The notes: generated by a model not told the origin, from the letters alone. Counted from the stretch's first letter, positions 7,837-17,623 are shown. The stretch is 59,714 nucleotides of DNA from Desulfobacterales bacterium (GCA_030610995.1 JAUWQO010000005.1:1-59714), one strand, 5' to 3'. A program made the numbers and translations.

Positions 7837-10800
7837 TCACGCATCAAGCATTCTTTTGTGCAAACGCTCTGCCCGCAGGCAGAAGGTCTCCAGCTTTGCA
7901 TTTATCAATTGCGGAAAAGGGGAGCCGTCGCTCTCAATTGCAAGAAAAGGCAGGTCTTCAATATTTGTCAGGATTTTTCGGAGCCGCTTATTTGTCGGGT
8001 CTGTCGCCAGTTTCCCTTCACGATTCATCATCGTGTTTAAGATAGCCTCTGACAGGCGGTTTGGCATGCAGCCAAACGGACCTATGGCGATTGCGCCGCA
8101 TGCATGAGAGGCTATCTCGGTTATAGAGCCGCCCACTGTGAGAACTGCCTCGCCTGTCAGATCTGGCGATATATAAGACGTGGCACTGTTTATTATTGCC
8201 TCAACATCAATAGGTTCTGCATGCACAAGTCCTGATCCGGATAAAATTGATTTGATACGTTTTTCGTAATTGGCCATATATTTCTGTTTGATTAGTAATT
8301 CAAGCTTCTCCATTTTTGGCACCTTGTAGTCAACAAGCCCTTTTCTCACTAAATAGTCGGAATATAATATCCATTCCGCAACAGGTGAACAGACAGTGGC
8401 AAAACCGCTTTTTGCCAGACGTCCTGTCAAATACTGGCGTGATATTGAATCCCTGCGGACAAATATCTCACCTATAAGGCAGATTACAGGCACCTCTTTT
8501 GGCGGAAGTTTCATGGGAATTCGGCTAAAACGTTCGGAAGTACGCACAAGTTGTTTTTCCAGTTTAGAAAAGTCCCCTCTTTCTATCTCTTCCAATATCA
8601 GGTTCCATTCCTCATTAAATATCTTCATCCCATATTCAGTATCTGTTGCATTGGCTAATATCATCGACCTGATATCTTCCATAACGTCGGATGTTACAAC
8701 AGAATTCCATGCTCTTAACTGGAAATCTTTTCCCAGGCCGGCGTAAGAATTCTCTGATGTCAGCGAAAACAGGGCTACATCCGGAAGCTCAAGCCTTTTT
8801 ACAAGGTCTTCCATGAATACATAATACTGGCCGAACCGGCATGGGCCCGAGGCGGTAGGCATAAAATAGATTAGAACCTCATTTTCTTTTTTTATATTGT
8901 AAATGTAGTTAAGCAACGTCCCTGTAGTAAGTATCAGCGGCAAACACTCCTTGCAGGAAGTATTTGCGCGTCCAAGTTTCAATATGGCCTCATCAGACGG
9001 CGGGTGGGATATTGCATTGAACCCTAAGCCGCGAAATACCGCTGCCAGGGATTCGGAGGAAATTTTGCCCATAGACGGAAACAGAAGGGTCACGCGCGGG
9101 TCACTGGCCGGCAGTGTTTTACCGGAAGATGTTATCAGGTTAAACTTTCCCTTTCCCATTTCTGTACGAGCAGGAACAAAAGCCCGCTTCTTCTGGACGA
9201 TCATCTTTTTTGCCAGAAGTTGCCTGTATGCTGCCACTATATCAAGAAAGGCCTCAACCCTGGTCTCAAGGCCGGCATCTGCCGTGTGACTGTCCAGCTC
9301 GAGGGTCAGCGATGGTTTTTGGCCCATAAGACTCCTGAAATATCCGACTATGAATGAATCCGGCCCGCAGGAAAAGTTTGTTATATAAGTTCCAAACAGT
9401 TGAGGATGCCTCTTAACGGTTCTGGCCGCCTTTAATATAAGCTGGCCCATTCCCCAGTACATATGGCGCTTTGGTTTCTCATCATCAAACGTAAGAAAAT
9501 CAAGCGGCATTACCAGAATGCCCCTTGATGCAAGCTTGCCTGGAATACCCATATGCGCTTCTTTAACAAATCCATTATAAGGCCTGGCAAATATCACCAC
9601 CGCTGTCCTGTCCGGATCTTTTTCCAGCTCTTCAAGGGTTTTATCGCCGATCTTTTTCATTTCGGCCATGCATTCTGTCTGTTTCTTTAAGGCCTTTTGA
9701 AAAGCCTTTTTGGCCTCTTTTCTACTAACACCCATCTTTATACCGGTTTCGACTAAAGGTTTTTCTGCCGTTTCCAGCCCTTCTGTCAAATCAAGCAGCG
9801 GGGTCAATACTTTTGTTTCTCTGGCCTTCAGTTCATCAAGTTTTTCTCTGAATGTAGTTCTTAAGAAAAAGGTTTCACCCTGCACAAAAGGGCAAACCTG
9901 CGAGCTTGTGCAACCCTTTTGGGCTGGAACAGCTTTGAAGTGCGGCAGGAAGATGAACTCCGGTGGATCTTCCATATAAATAAGGGAATGGAAAAAACCA
10001 TGGGTCAGTTCTGCAGGATAGCAAAAAGCCGCCTCTTTCTGATCCATTCCTTTTTTTGAAGGGAAATCAGGCACAACCGGCTCAAAGCCTAATTCGGTGA
10101 AAAACGTGGAATAAAGGGGGTAAAAAGTATTTACCATAAAACTCCTGTTTATTCCGATTCTCCCCCTGGGCTTTTTCCCGCCGCCCCCCGGCAGTTTGCC
10201 TGCATACTTATCAAAAATTAATTGCTGCCGGACACGAACAAGGTCCAGCTTCTCCACGTTATATTTCACCTTGTTTCGCAAATTATAGTATCTGTTACAG
10301 GCTCCGCCAAATGGATATTTCTTTCCTTCCAGTTTGATTATAGCTATATTGCAGCGCCGGTCACATTTTTCCTTTCCGCCTTTGCATATAAATGATTTTC
10401 CGTATTTCACGTCACGGTTAAGCAGAACATTCAGGTCAAAGATCTTCTTTTCCAGTAATCCTGTTTCAATTCTTTTTTTGACCTCAAGGGCAACACCAAA
10501 AGCGCCCATAAGCCCCGGTTCAGGAGGAACTACTATCGGCTTGCCCACAAGCGCTGCCATGGCAAACGGAACCGCCCTGTTATAGCAGACACCACCCTGC
10601 ATAAACACCTTCTCACCCACCGGCTTATTTCCCTTGACCCTGTTTGAATAGTTCATGCAGATGGAATAAACCAGACCCGCAAGAATATCCTCGTGCTTCA
10701 CACCTTCGTGAATGGCATTCTTTATATCGGAAGCGATAAAAGCGGCGCACTGATCATTAAAATTAGGTGGATTCTTGCCTTTAAAAGCAATGTCGGCAAT

Positions 10801-12237
10801 ATCCTCCATTTTTACTCCCAGGGTCTCGTGTGCGGACTCTTCCAGAAAAGAACCTGTGCCGGCAGAACAGGCTTCGTTCATCGCATAATCGGATGGCACG
10901 GAATTTGTGATATAGGTATATTTTGCATCCTGCCCTCCTATCTCAAAAATGGTATCCACTCCTGAATCAAAGTACACTGCAGCGGTCGCGTGAGCGATTA
11001 TCTCGTTGATAACCCCATTTGTGAGCGCATGGAGACCGGCTATCTGGCGGCCGGAGCCGGTGACGCCCAGCCCTGTTATACTTATCTCATCAGGATTTAC
11101 CTTTTCACTTATCTGGCCAAGAATAGAACCGTAACACTTACGGGAAGCTCCAACAGGATCGCCGTCAGTGCGCAGATAAATGGACGCAAGGATTGCATCA
11201 TCTTCGATACGCAAAAGAATAGCCTTTGTTGTTGTTGAACCAACGTCAAGCCCTAATATGCATTCATCTCCCTGCCGGACATCCTCCATTGCGACAGTCT
11301 TGAATTCAACCATTTCTTTAAAATCGATAAGGGGCATAAGTGTGTCAAATGATGTGGCCTCTGTCCTTAATAAATCCGACATTCCAGGAAATTCAGCGGT
11401 CTCATTTTCCAGCGCCCAGAGAGCAGCTCCAAGAGCTTCGAAATACGGGGCTTCCTCAGGGACAATAAGACCGGCAATATCTTTTCGCAGGTACTCAATC
11501 ATCATCTGGTTGAGCGCGGTGCCCCCGGCAATCATAATGTTTTTCCTTTGCACTTTTTTTAACAGCTCAAGTATTTTCTCCGCCATCATTTTGCAAAGCC
11601 CGGCAGTTACCTTTGATTTGGGGATGCCTTTGTTGGTTGCATGGGTGCAGTCTGATTTGCAAAAAACCGAACAACGCCCCGAAAGCTGATGCGGCTCTTC
11701 CGTAGCAGCCCATTGAGCCGCCTCTTTTAGAGTTACTTTCATCCTGCGAAGTTGCTGAAGAAAAAATTCACCGGTTCCGGATGCGCACTTGTTGCCGGTC
11801 AAAACATTAGATATCTGCCCCTGACCGTCCATGACATATACCATAAAGGTCTCCCCGCCTGCAGAAACAACTGCCGGGCATGCAACATCAGCCGGTTTGA
11901 CAAAACTGTATGCGTATTCCACTGCTTCAGGTTCAGATATGGATGACAGGTTTACAAATTTGCGAAATTTCCTGCCGGTCACGGCAATCCTGTCGTATGA
12001 ATTCATATCCAGAGACTTGAGAGCTGAAAGCAATGTCTGCTTTGGATTCCCCTCGTGTGAATGAAGTGAATATTTAACAAGACGGGGCTTTGTTTTGTTT
12101 TCCCCATCCCTGCCCTGCTCAAGTTCTATCGAGGCAAGTGACACTGTAGATGCCCCTAAGCATATCCCCAACGAATTTATATTGTCGTGCATACTTCTTT
12201 TTTGACCTGACTGCTTATTCAAATTTTTAGTTTTCAT
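7837..12237 (-). CDS. 2-hydroxyacyl-CoA dehydratase activase-related protein (BadF/BcrA ATPase, fused)
   Basis: A 1466-residue multidomain protein. Two ASKHA ATPase modules of the BadF/BadG/BcrA/BcrD type are arranged in tandem: about 22-275 (CASGTGEFF, IAGGTALNQM) and about 325-590 (LGLDVGSTTTKA, EIGGQDAKYTYI, ACSAGTGSF). A DUF2229-like region follows near 680-900 (CTSSQVCPFVQGE). The C-terminal part resembles the dehydratase D/B component (CKECLPLILTTG). Known activases hydrolyse ATP to push a low-potential electron into an acyl-CoA dehydratase or benzoyl-CoA-type reductase. The fused long form is common in anaerobes and its exact substrate is rarely known. Cysteine-rich patches (CSVFCKSDC, CKGGKEKCDRRC) could ligate Fe-S clusters. 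It precedes the cNMP-binding protein in a likely operon. Confidence 0.88.
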   Translation of the reverse strand: MKTKNLNKQSGQKRSMHDNINSLGICLGASTVSLASIELEQGRDGENKTKPRLVKYSLHSHEGNPKQTLLSALKSLDMNSYDRIAVTGRKFRKFVNLSSISEPEAVEYAYSFVKPADVACPAVVSAGGETFMVYVMDGQGQISNVLTGNKCASGTGEFFLQQLRRMKVTLKEAAQWAATEEPHQLSGRCSVFCKSDCTHATNKGIPKSKVTAGLCKMMAEKILELLKKVQRKNIMIAGGTALNQMMIEYLRKDIAGLIVPEEAPYFEALGAALWALENETAEFPGMSDLLRTEATSFDTLMPLIDFKEMVEFKTVAMEDVRQGDECILGLDVGSTTTKAILLRIEDDAILASIYLRTDGDPVGASRKCYGSILGQISEKVNPDEISITGLGVTGSGRQIAGLHALTNGVINEIIAHATAAVYFDSGVDTIFEIGGQDAKYTYITNSVPSDYAMNEACSAGTGSFLEESAHETLGVKMEDIADIAFKGKNPPNFNDQCAAFIASDIKNAIHEGVKHEDILAGLVYSICMNYSNRVKGNKPVGEKVFMQGGVCYNRAVPFAMAALVGKPIVVPPEPGLMGAFGVALEVKKRIETGLLEKKIFDLNVLLNRDVKYGKSFICKGGKEKCDRRCNIAIIKLEGKKYPFGGACNRYYNLRNKVKYNVEKLDLVRVRQQLIFDKYAGKLPGGGGKKPRGRIGINRSFMVNTFYPLYSTFFTELGFEPVVPDFPSKKGMDQKEAAFCYPAELTHGFFHSLIYMEDPPEFIFLPHFKAVPAQKGCTSSQVCPFVQGETFFLRTTFREKLDELKARETKVLTPLLDLTEGLETAEKPLVETGIKMGVSRKEAKKAFQKALKKQTECMAEMKKIGDKTLEELEKDPDRTAVVIFARPYNGFVKEAHMGIPGKLASRGILVMPLDFLTFDDEKPKRHMYWGMGQLILKAARTVKRHPQLFGTYITNFSCGPDSFIVGYFRSLMGQKPSLTLELDSHTADAGLETRVEAFLDIVAAYRQLLAKKMIVQKKRAFVPARTEMGKGKFNLITSSGKTLPASDPRVTLLFPSMGKISSESLAAVFRGLGFNAISHPPSDEAILKLGRANTSCKECLPLILTTGTLLNYIYNIKKENEVLIYFMPTASGPCRFGQYYVFMEDLVKRLELPDVALFSLTSENSYAGLGKDFQLRAWNSVVTSDVMEDIRSMILANATDTEYGMKIFNEEWNLILEEIERGDFSKLEKQLVRTSERFSRIPMKLPPKEVPVICLIGEIFVRRDSISRQYLTGRLAKSGFATVCSPVAEWILYSDYLVRKGLVDYKVPKMEKLELLIKQKYMANYEKRIKSILSGSGLVHAEPIDVEAIINSATSYISPDLTGEAVLTVGGSITEIASHACGAIAIGPFGCMPNRLSEAILNTMMNREGKLATDPTNKRLRKILTNIEDLPFLAIESDGSPFPQLINAKLETFCLRAERLHKRMLDA

Positions 12238-12652
12238 AGTAATAAAGTGTAAAATGTTAAGTGTGAAATGTTAGGTGTTAGGTGTAATGGGTTAATTTTG
12301 AATTTTAAGTTTTGTATTAATTTAGCCCTTTGAAAAAAATCGGTTTCAAACGAGCTTCAGGTATGATTAAATTTTATACTGAAAACTATTTGAATGGATT
12401 AGGGATCGTTATGAAAAAACCATAAACAATTTAATTTAAAGATGAAACGTTTTCTTAAAATAAAAACCTTTATTACTAGCCCCTGCGGGTTCTTTCATTA
12501 CGAGCCGTTATCTGAATAACGAATATCGAACAAGGAATTTCGAATTATGAAGTATTCAAGCACTTCGACATTCTGCAGTTCGTTGTTCTGCGGTTCAAAT
12601 TCCTCTTATCTTCTCACCTTCTAATCCTCTCACCTTCTAATCCTCTAATCCT
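12238..12652. repeat. Repeat-filled spacer upstream of the activase
   Basis: No gene. It contains degenerate heptamers of the GTTAGGT type (12250-12290), an inverted pair of AT-rich arms (CGAATATCGAACAAGG at 12518-12535 against GCAGTTCGTTGTTCTGCGG near 12572-12596), and a tandem octamer array TCCTCTAA with about seven copies (12604-12674). The octamer array runs into the 3' end of the PPTase gene. The activase promoter must lie in the AT-rich left part. Confidence 0.7.
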
Positions 12653-13321
12653 CTAATCCTCTAATCCTCTAATCCCTGTCCCCTCGACAACCGACCAGTT
12701 AATATCATACAATCCTTTATTGACAGATGCAATATGCTCGTTGAAAAAGAAATGCTCAACAAACCACCTTTTATTCATATAGTCTATGACGAGATTGTTT
12801 TCATCAATAACCTGTGCAATCTTGCATTTTGAAAGATCTTTCAGGCCTGTCCCGACAGCCTTAAGCACGGCCTCTTTGGCCGTCCAGTAGCGAAAGAACA
12901 GTTTAAATTTATCTGTATCAGCGAGCCCCCATTCTCTGTGATCCGCTATTTTCCTGAAAAGAGACTCCTGGCAGTCTCGTATCTCTTCAATGTCGATTCC
13001 GATCCTTGAACAAGCTACAACTCCGGCAACATATTTTGGTTTATGAGAAACAGACCAGTAGTTTCCATCAACAGGCATGGGAACACCTTTTTCATCTTTT
13101 AAAGGGTTGCCAATATGAATAAGACTCTTTTTTGCGGAAATTTCAAGCGCATCCCTTGCATGCCTGCTGAGATATAATGTCCTGTTTTTAGGGGAAAGGT
13201 TTCTCTTGTTATCGGGAACCGCAAGTACAACCGGATAAATAGCAGCCAATTCAATATACTCCCTCGGTTTTAGTCGAGTAGTCAAGTGGTCGAGTAGTCG
13301 AGTAGTAACAACAACTGGCAT
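12653..13321 (-). CDS. 4'-phosphopantetheinyl transferase, Sfp type
   Basis: 222 residues as called. Sfp/PfaE-type PPTase motifs are present: WSVSHKPKYVAGVV, IGIDIEEIR (Mg-binding Asp and Glu) and FRYWTAKEAVLKAVGTGL (WxxKEA). It would transfer phosphopantetheine from CoA to carrier proteins. The Pfa-like synthase with tandem ACPs 30 kb away is the obvious client in this window. The first 24 or so residues (TTRLLDHLTTRL) are encoded by an octamer repeat array rather than conserved sequence. A TTG start at about 13249, preceded by AGGGAG with 9-nt spacing, would give a 198-residue protein beginning just before AAIYPVV and fits the family better. Confidence 0.85.
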   Translation of the reverse strand: MPVVVTTRLLDHLTTRLKPREYIELAAIYPVVLAVPDNKRNLSPKNRTLYLSRHARDALEISAKKSLIHIGNPLKDEKGVPMPVDGNYWSVSHKPKYVAGVVACSRIGIDIEEIRDCQESLFRKIADHREWGLADTDKFKLFFRYWTAKEAVLKAVGTGLKDLSKCKIAQVIDENNLVIDYMNKRWFVEHFFFNEHIASVNKGLYDINWSVVEGTGIRGLED

Positions 13322-13577
13322 CTTTCATAATAATTGGCTAAAAGTAATTTGCACTTTTCATTTTTTTTTTGAACCGCAGAATATCGAACAAGAAATGTCG
13401 AATGTCGAAGTAACGCCCCTTCGTAATTCTGCGGTTCCTTGTTCGATATTCGATATTCAAAATAGGTGATCAAAGTACTAATCTCAACAAGTGTAAACTA
13501 CAAAATGAAAGATGACCAACAATTTGACTATTTTTCCACTCGACCACTCAACTACTCGACCACTCGACCACTCGACT
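13262..13577. repeat. Inverted octamer arrays and hairpin island
   Basis: Left arm 13268-13306 carries GTCGAGTAG/GTCAAGTGG octamers. Right arm 13536-13577 carries the complementary CCACTCGA/CAACTACTCGA octamers, so the pair can fold across about 230 nt. Nested inside is a second inverted pair: AACCGCAGAATATCGAACAAG (13372-13392) against CTGCGGTTCCTTGTTCGATATTC (13429-13451). The left arm overlaps the PPTase 5' coding region and the right arm abuts the synthetase stop codon. Confidence 0.75.
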
Positions 13578-15744
13578 AATTGCGAAGCGAAGCGGAGCCA
13601 AGCGCTTTAAGAATAATTCTGCAGTCAGCCACGGTAGCCCCCTTTCCTTTCTCATGAACCAGAAGCGGGTTTATATCCATCTCATCGATTTCCGGGTGGT
13701 TAATTGACATGTCTGAAAGGCTTACCATTAATTTTTCAAGAATTTCTATGTCAACCACAGGCCTTCCCCTGAAGCCCTGCAATAGTTTATATCCCCTGAT
13801 GCTGCGGATCATTCTGCGGGATTCGTTTCTGCCGATAGGCGCTATGCGAAATACAACATCATGAAAAAGTTCAACAAATATTCCGCCAAGACCAAACATA
13901 AGAAGTGGCCCGAAAACCTCTTGTCGATTCATGCCAAGTATCACCTCTTCCCCACGCATGGCCATTTTCTGAATCAGCACGCCCTTTATTTCCGCGTTGG
14001 GATCATGCTGTTTAGCTTTTTCAACGATCTTATTAAAAGCCTTTTTTACCTCATCCCGGCTCTCAAGCCCCAACATAACTCCGTCGGCATCGGTTTTGTG
14101 CAGAATTTGCGGCGAGACAATTTTCATCGCCACAGGAAAGGAAATAGTTTCAGCAATCTCTGTTGCTTCATCCTCACTTTCCGCAAACTGTGTCGGCAAT
14201 ACATTAAAACCATAACATTTAAGCAGTTCAATTCCATCCAGTTCGCCAAGACTGGTTTTCCCTGATTCAAGACAATTTTTAATAATATCGGCGGCCCGCT
14301 CTTTGTCGTGCTTTAATTCATATTGCGCAAAATGCTGACGGTTCAACCACTTAAAATATCTATAAAGGGCTCCGAAAGCCTTTGCCGCATTTTCAGGAAA
14401 CTTATAAACCGGATAACCATACTCCTGAAGATATCTTACTCCGGCGGAAACATCAACAACTCCCATAAAGCAGCAGAGAATAGGCTTGTGAGTGCGCCTG
14501 GCAATTCTGATAATGGCTTCTGCTGTTCCAAGAACGTCCGTCATCGACTGAGGCGTCAGAATTACAATGGCTCCATCTACTCCATTGTCATTGATTACAA
14601 CGCTTAAAGCATTTTCATAACGATCCTGTGCGGCATCTCCAATGATATCCACCGGATTATGAATGTTTGCTGTAAAGGGGAGATGGCTTGCAAGGGCATC
14701 GATCGTTTCCTGATGGAATTCGGCAAGCTTGAGCCCTGACGACATAGTAATATCGGTAGCGATAATCCCCGGCCCTCCGGCATTTGTAACAATGGCGACC
14801 CGGTTGCCGTGCGGAATCTTCCTTGTGAGTTTTCCCAAAGAGGTTGCGCTTTTATAGGCAAAAGCGGTTGCAAAATCAAAAAGCTCATTAATTGAATCAA
14901 CACGAATCATCCCTGTCTGCTGGAAGATCGCATCATACAGCGCCTCGGATCCGGACAGAGCCCCTGTATGAGACGCTGCTGCCTGGGCTCCAGCGCTTGT
15001 CCTTCCCGACTTTATGACGAGTATAGGGGTAGGCCTGTTCCCGGAGGTAATCTCTTTCACTATCTCAATAAATTCCGGGCCTCTTCGAAGCTCTTCGAGA
15101 TACATTAAAATAACCCTTGTATCCATGTCTTCATGCAGATAGCGCAGGAGATCAAGCTCATCCACATCCGCCTTGTTGCCTATGGAAATGAACTTTGAAA
15201 AACCAAAATCCCTGTCAGCGGCAAAGTCCAGAACAGCCGTGCACAATGCACCACTCTGGGAAATAAAGGAAATATTGCCGCTTGCAGGCATACGCGCTGC
15301 AAAGCTCGCATTCAGACTTACCGAAGGAACCGGGTTGATCACGCCAAGACAGTTTGGGCCCACAAGGCGCGCCCCTGCCTTTTTGCAAACAGCAGCTATC
15401 CTGTTTTCTATCTCCAGGCCTTCTGCGCCCACCTCCCGAAAGCCGGCAGATACAATCACAATTCCCTTTACCCCCTTTTTCACGCTCTCTTCAACGGTCT
15501 TTAAGGCGAGTTTGGGCTGGAGAATTATTATTGCAAGATCCACATCACCGGGCACTTCCAGGATAGATGGATATGCCATTATATTTAAAACCGACTTGGC
15601 ATTAGGATTAACAGGATAAAGTATCCCCTGATAATTTCCGCTCAAGATATTGGCAAAAATATCGTGCCCAACCTTTCCGGGCTTGGTGGACGCTCCTATG
15701 ACGGCCACCGATTCCGGGGAAAAAATCGCATCAAGACCTTGCAT
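13576..15744 (-). CDS. Acetate--CoA ligase (ADP-forming), fused alpha-beta
   Basis: 722 residues, the typical fused form. In order: CoA-binding Rossmann domain (about 1-130, SVAVIGASTKPGKVG), succinyl-CoA-ligase-like domains (about 145-470, FISQSGALC, and ASHTGALSGS with the phospho-acceptor His near 257), and a C-terminal ATP-grasp domain (about 500-715, FPVAMKIVSPQILHKTDADGV, MDINPLLV). It interconverts acyl-CoA plus ADP plus phosphate with acid plus CoA plus ATP, giving substrate-level ATP from acetyl-CoA or other acyl-CoAs in anaerobes. Acyl specificity cannot be read from sequence. It is flanked on both sides by repeat islands and is apparently monocistronic. Confidence 0.9.
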   Translation of the reverse strand: MQGLDAIFSPESVAVIGASTKPGKVGHDIFANILSGNYQGILYPVNPNAKSVLNIMAYPSILEVPGDVDLAIIILQPKLALKTVEESVKKGVKGIVIVSAGFREVGAEGLEIENRIAAVCKKAGARLVGPNCLGVINPVPSVSLNASFAARMPASGNISFISQSGALCTAVLDFAADRDFGFSKFISIGNKADVDELDLLRYLHEDMDTRVILMYLEELRRGPEFIEIVKEITSGNRPTPILVIKSGRTSAGAQAAASHTGALSGSEALYDAIFQQTGMIRVDSINELFDFATAFAYKSATSLGKLTRKIPHGNRVAIVTNAGGPGIIATDITMSSGLKLAEFHQETIDALASHLPFTANIHNPVDIIGDAAQDRYENALSVVINDNGVDGAIVILTPQSMTDVLGTAEAIIRIARRTHKPILCCFMGVVDVSAGVRYLQEYGYPVYKFPENAAKAFGALYRYFKWLNRQHFAQYELKHDKERAADIIKNCLESGKTSLGELDGIELLKCYGFNVLPTQFAESEDEATEIAETISFPVAMKIVSPQILHKTDADGVMLGLESRDEVKKAFNKIVEKAKQHDPNAEIKGVLIQKMAMRGEEVILGMNRQEVFGPLLMFGLGGIFVELFHDVVFRIAPIGRNESRRMIRSIRGYKLLQGFRGRPVVDIEILEKLMVSLSDMSINHPEIDEMDINPLLVHEKGKGATVADCRIILKALGSASLRN

Positions 15745-15759
15745 ATTCCTTACTCCAAT

Positions 15760-15955
15760 TGTAATAGTTCAGCCACAAAGACACTAAGCCACCAATTACA
15801 AATAAATCCCAAATTCCAAGCATCAAATTACAAATAAATCCCAAATTCCAATATCCAATGACCAAAAGGGGATTAGTCGAGTAGGAAATTAGTCGAGTAG
15901 TCGAGTGGTTAACAACTCGACCATTTTCCTACTCGACTAGTCGACCAAAAAGGTA
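15760..15955. repeat. Repeat island between acyl-CoA synthetase and rsmI
   Basis: Three repeat families in 200 nt. The GTTCAGCCACAAAGACAC element lies at 15768-15787. A direct repeat ACAAATAAATCCCAAATTCCAA (shown in parts) occurs twice at about 15797-15853. Inverted GTCGAGTAG / CTACTCGAC octamers (15875-15910 against 15915-15945) can form a long hairpin. The remaining spacer to 16064 is AT-rich with no gene. Confidence 0.7.
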
Positions 15956-16064
15956 CGGGTTTGGGATTTTGAATTTTGGTCATTGTAATTTATTTGATAT
16001 TTGTGATTTGTTATTTATAATTTGCAATCAACTGAGACCTCTGACCTCTCCGAACTTGGTTCGC

Positions 16065-16943
16065 TCAATCCCCCTTAATCTTCAAAGCCTCATCATACAC
16101 TCTGTTTTTGGGAAGATTATATTTTTTTGCTATCTCTTTTGCAATGTCGGACAGGCTGCCTTTTGCTGAGACCAGCCTCTTTTTTATTTCCTTTCTTACC
16201 TTTTCCATGGAAACATCTTCATTTCCCTCATCTCCGGCCACAAGAAGCGTGCATTCTCCCTTTATTGATGGACGTTCTTTCAATGATCTGAGAATGTTGG
16301 ATAAATGACCTCTGACAAACTCTTCATGAAGCTTGGTCATCTCACGGCACAATACACCATTTCTGTCGCCTAAATTCAATATTATTTCCTCTAAAAGTGT
16401 ATGTATGCGCCTTGGAGATTCGTACAATATTGTTGTTCTTTTCTCAAAAGCCAACTTTCTCAACTGTTCAAGCCGCTTTCCCTTTTTTTTAGCCAAGAAG
16501 CCGACAAAAACAAAGGAATCGGTAGGCAGTCCAGACACGCTGAGTGCGGTAACTGCTGCAGATACGCCGGGTATTGGAACAACTCTTATGCCCCTTTCTA
16601 TAGCCGTCTTTATCAATTGATAGCCGGGGTCGGATATGGTCGGTGTTCCAGCATTCGACACAAGCGCAACAGATAACCCGGAGTTAAGTTTATCAAGCAG
16701 ATCTTTCGTGCGCTCCCTTTCATTATGTTCATGATAAGAAATAAGACGGCTTTTAATATTATGATGAGATAGAAATCTTAAAGTATGCCTTGTGTCCTCT
16801 GCGGCGACAAGATCAACTCTTCCCAGGACATTGAGGGCTCTTAAAGTGATATCCTCCCTGTTTCCAATTGGAGTGGCAATAACATAAAGGTCCCCTTTTT
16901 TGCCGGTCTCTTCAGGATTATTTGTAGGCAAGTTCAAAGGCAT
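16065..16943 (-). CDS. rsmI: 16S rRNA (cytidine(1402)-2'-O)-methyltransferase RsmI
   Basis: 292 residues, full length for the family. The tetrapyrrole-methylase fold is shown by YVIATPIGNREDITLRA, VAAEDTRHTLRFLSH and LVSNAGTPTISDPG, followed by PGVSAAVTALSVSG. It uses SAM to 2'-O-methylate C1402 in the ribosomal P site. The gene overlaps the end of yraN by 26 nt, and the yraN-rsmI order is widely conserved, so translational coupling is likely. The C-terminal SLSDIAKEIAKKYNLPKNRVYDEAL is the usual family tail. Confidence 0.95.
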   Translation of the reverse strand: MPLNLPTNNPEETGKKGDLYVIATPIGNREDITLRALNVLGRVDLVAAEDTRHTLRFLSHHNIKSRLISYHEHNERERTKDLLDKLNSGLSVALVSNAGTPTISDPGYQLIKTAIERGIRVVPIPGVSAAVTALSVSGLPTDSFVFVGFLAKKKGKRLEQLRKLAFEKRTTILYESPRRIHTLLEEIILNLGDRNGVLCREMTKLHEEFVRGHLSNILRSLKERPSIKGECTLLVAGDEGNEDVSMEKVRKEIKKRLVSAKGSLSDIAKEIAKKYNLPKNRVYDEALKIKGD

Positions 16944-17310
16944 TTTTGATTATCTTAATGCTTGGCCCCTCTTTTGCTTTTGCTTTTGCTGAATTGACTG
17001 AATTGATAGCCACCACGTCAAACCTGGCCTTTGCATTGCTTTGTTTTGTGGATTTGAGATAATATAAGGCTACCATTGAAATTTTTCTCTGTTTTTTTGG
17101 GGTTACCGCCAATTCAGGGCGACCGAACCGGCTGGATTTTCTGGCCTTTACCTCTATAAAGACAAGGGTTTCCCCCTGTTTTGCGATTATATCGATTTCG
17201 CCGAGTTTAGTGCGGTAATTTAGCTCAATTATCCTGTATCCCTGTTTTTTAAGGCAATTAACGGCAACAGATTCACTTTTTTCGCCGAATTGCTGAGATC
17301 TGGTTGTCAT
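16918..17310 (-). CDS. yraN: YraN family protein (UPF0102)
   Basis: 130 residues. It has the restriction-endonuclease-like core of the family: LNYRTKLGEIDIIAKQGETLVFIEVKARK, with the GEID and EVKAR residues of a PD-(D/E)XK-type site. Biochemical role is uncertain; the family is near-universal and often sits beside rsmI and rnhB. Upstream gene of the two-gene operon with rsmI. Confidence 0.92.
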   Translation of the reverse strand: MTTRSQQFGEKSESVAVNCLKKQGYRIIELNYRTKLGEIDIIAKQGETLVFIEVKARKSSRFGRPELAVTPKKQRKISMVALYYLKSTKQSNAKARFDVVAINSVNSAKAKAKEGPSIKIIKNAFELAYK

Positions 17311-17367
17311 AACAAAGCCTCTGAACGCTCACCATCCCTATCCTTAACCCCTAATCCCTGACAACTA

Positions 17368-17530
17368 TCAATTGTAACAGTTCAGCCACTAAGGCACAAA
17401 GACACAAAGGAGGGATATGATTGATAAATTGAGGAATTGCGAAAAATCCCTAAATTCCCAAATTATGAATTTTAAGAGAATTATATTATAATCTTGGTGC
17501 CTTGGTGTCTTTGTGGCTGAACTATTGCCT
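17368..17530. repeat. Inverted CAGCCAC-AAAGACAC element
   Basis: Left arm CAGTTCAGCCACTAAGGCACAAAGACACAAAGG (in parts, 17377-17411) and right arm CCTTGGTGTCTTTGTGGCTGAACT (17499-17523) are inverted copies about 90 nt apart. Solo copies of the same element occur near 15768 and 43212. The spacer is AT-rich and non-coding. The right arm supplies the possible -35 box of the PP2C gene. Confidence 0.75.
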
Positions 17531-17540
17531 TGAATATAAT
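17511..17540 (+). promoter_or_regulatory. Possible sigma-70 promoter of the PP2C gene
   Basis: TTGTGG and TATAAT are separated by 18 nt, about 85 nt before the PP2C start. The -35 lies inside the repeat arm. The match is moderate and no experimental support is available. Confidence 0.3.
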
Positions 17541-17623
17541 ACTATTAAAACAAAATCAATACAGGATTACTGCTTGGGAAAAAGCTTCCTGTAAAACATT
17601 TTTTTGTGATATAAAAAATAATT

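Noticed and set aside
11180-11689. 169-aa plus-strand ORF inside the activase gene
   Set aside because: Shadow ORF rich in Ser/Arg/Ile with no domain; the minus-strand ASKHA motifs cover the region.
12600-12680. Possible CRISPR array from the regular octamer repeats
   Set aside because: Units are 8 nt in direct tandem with no spacers; not CRISPR-like, and no cas genes are in the window.
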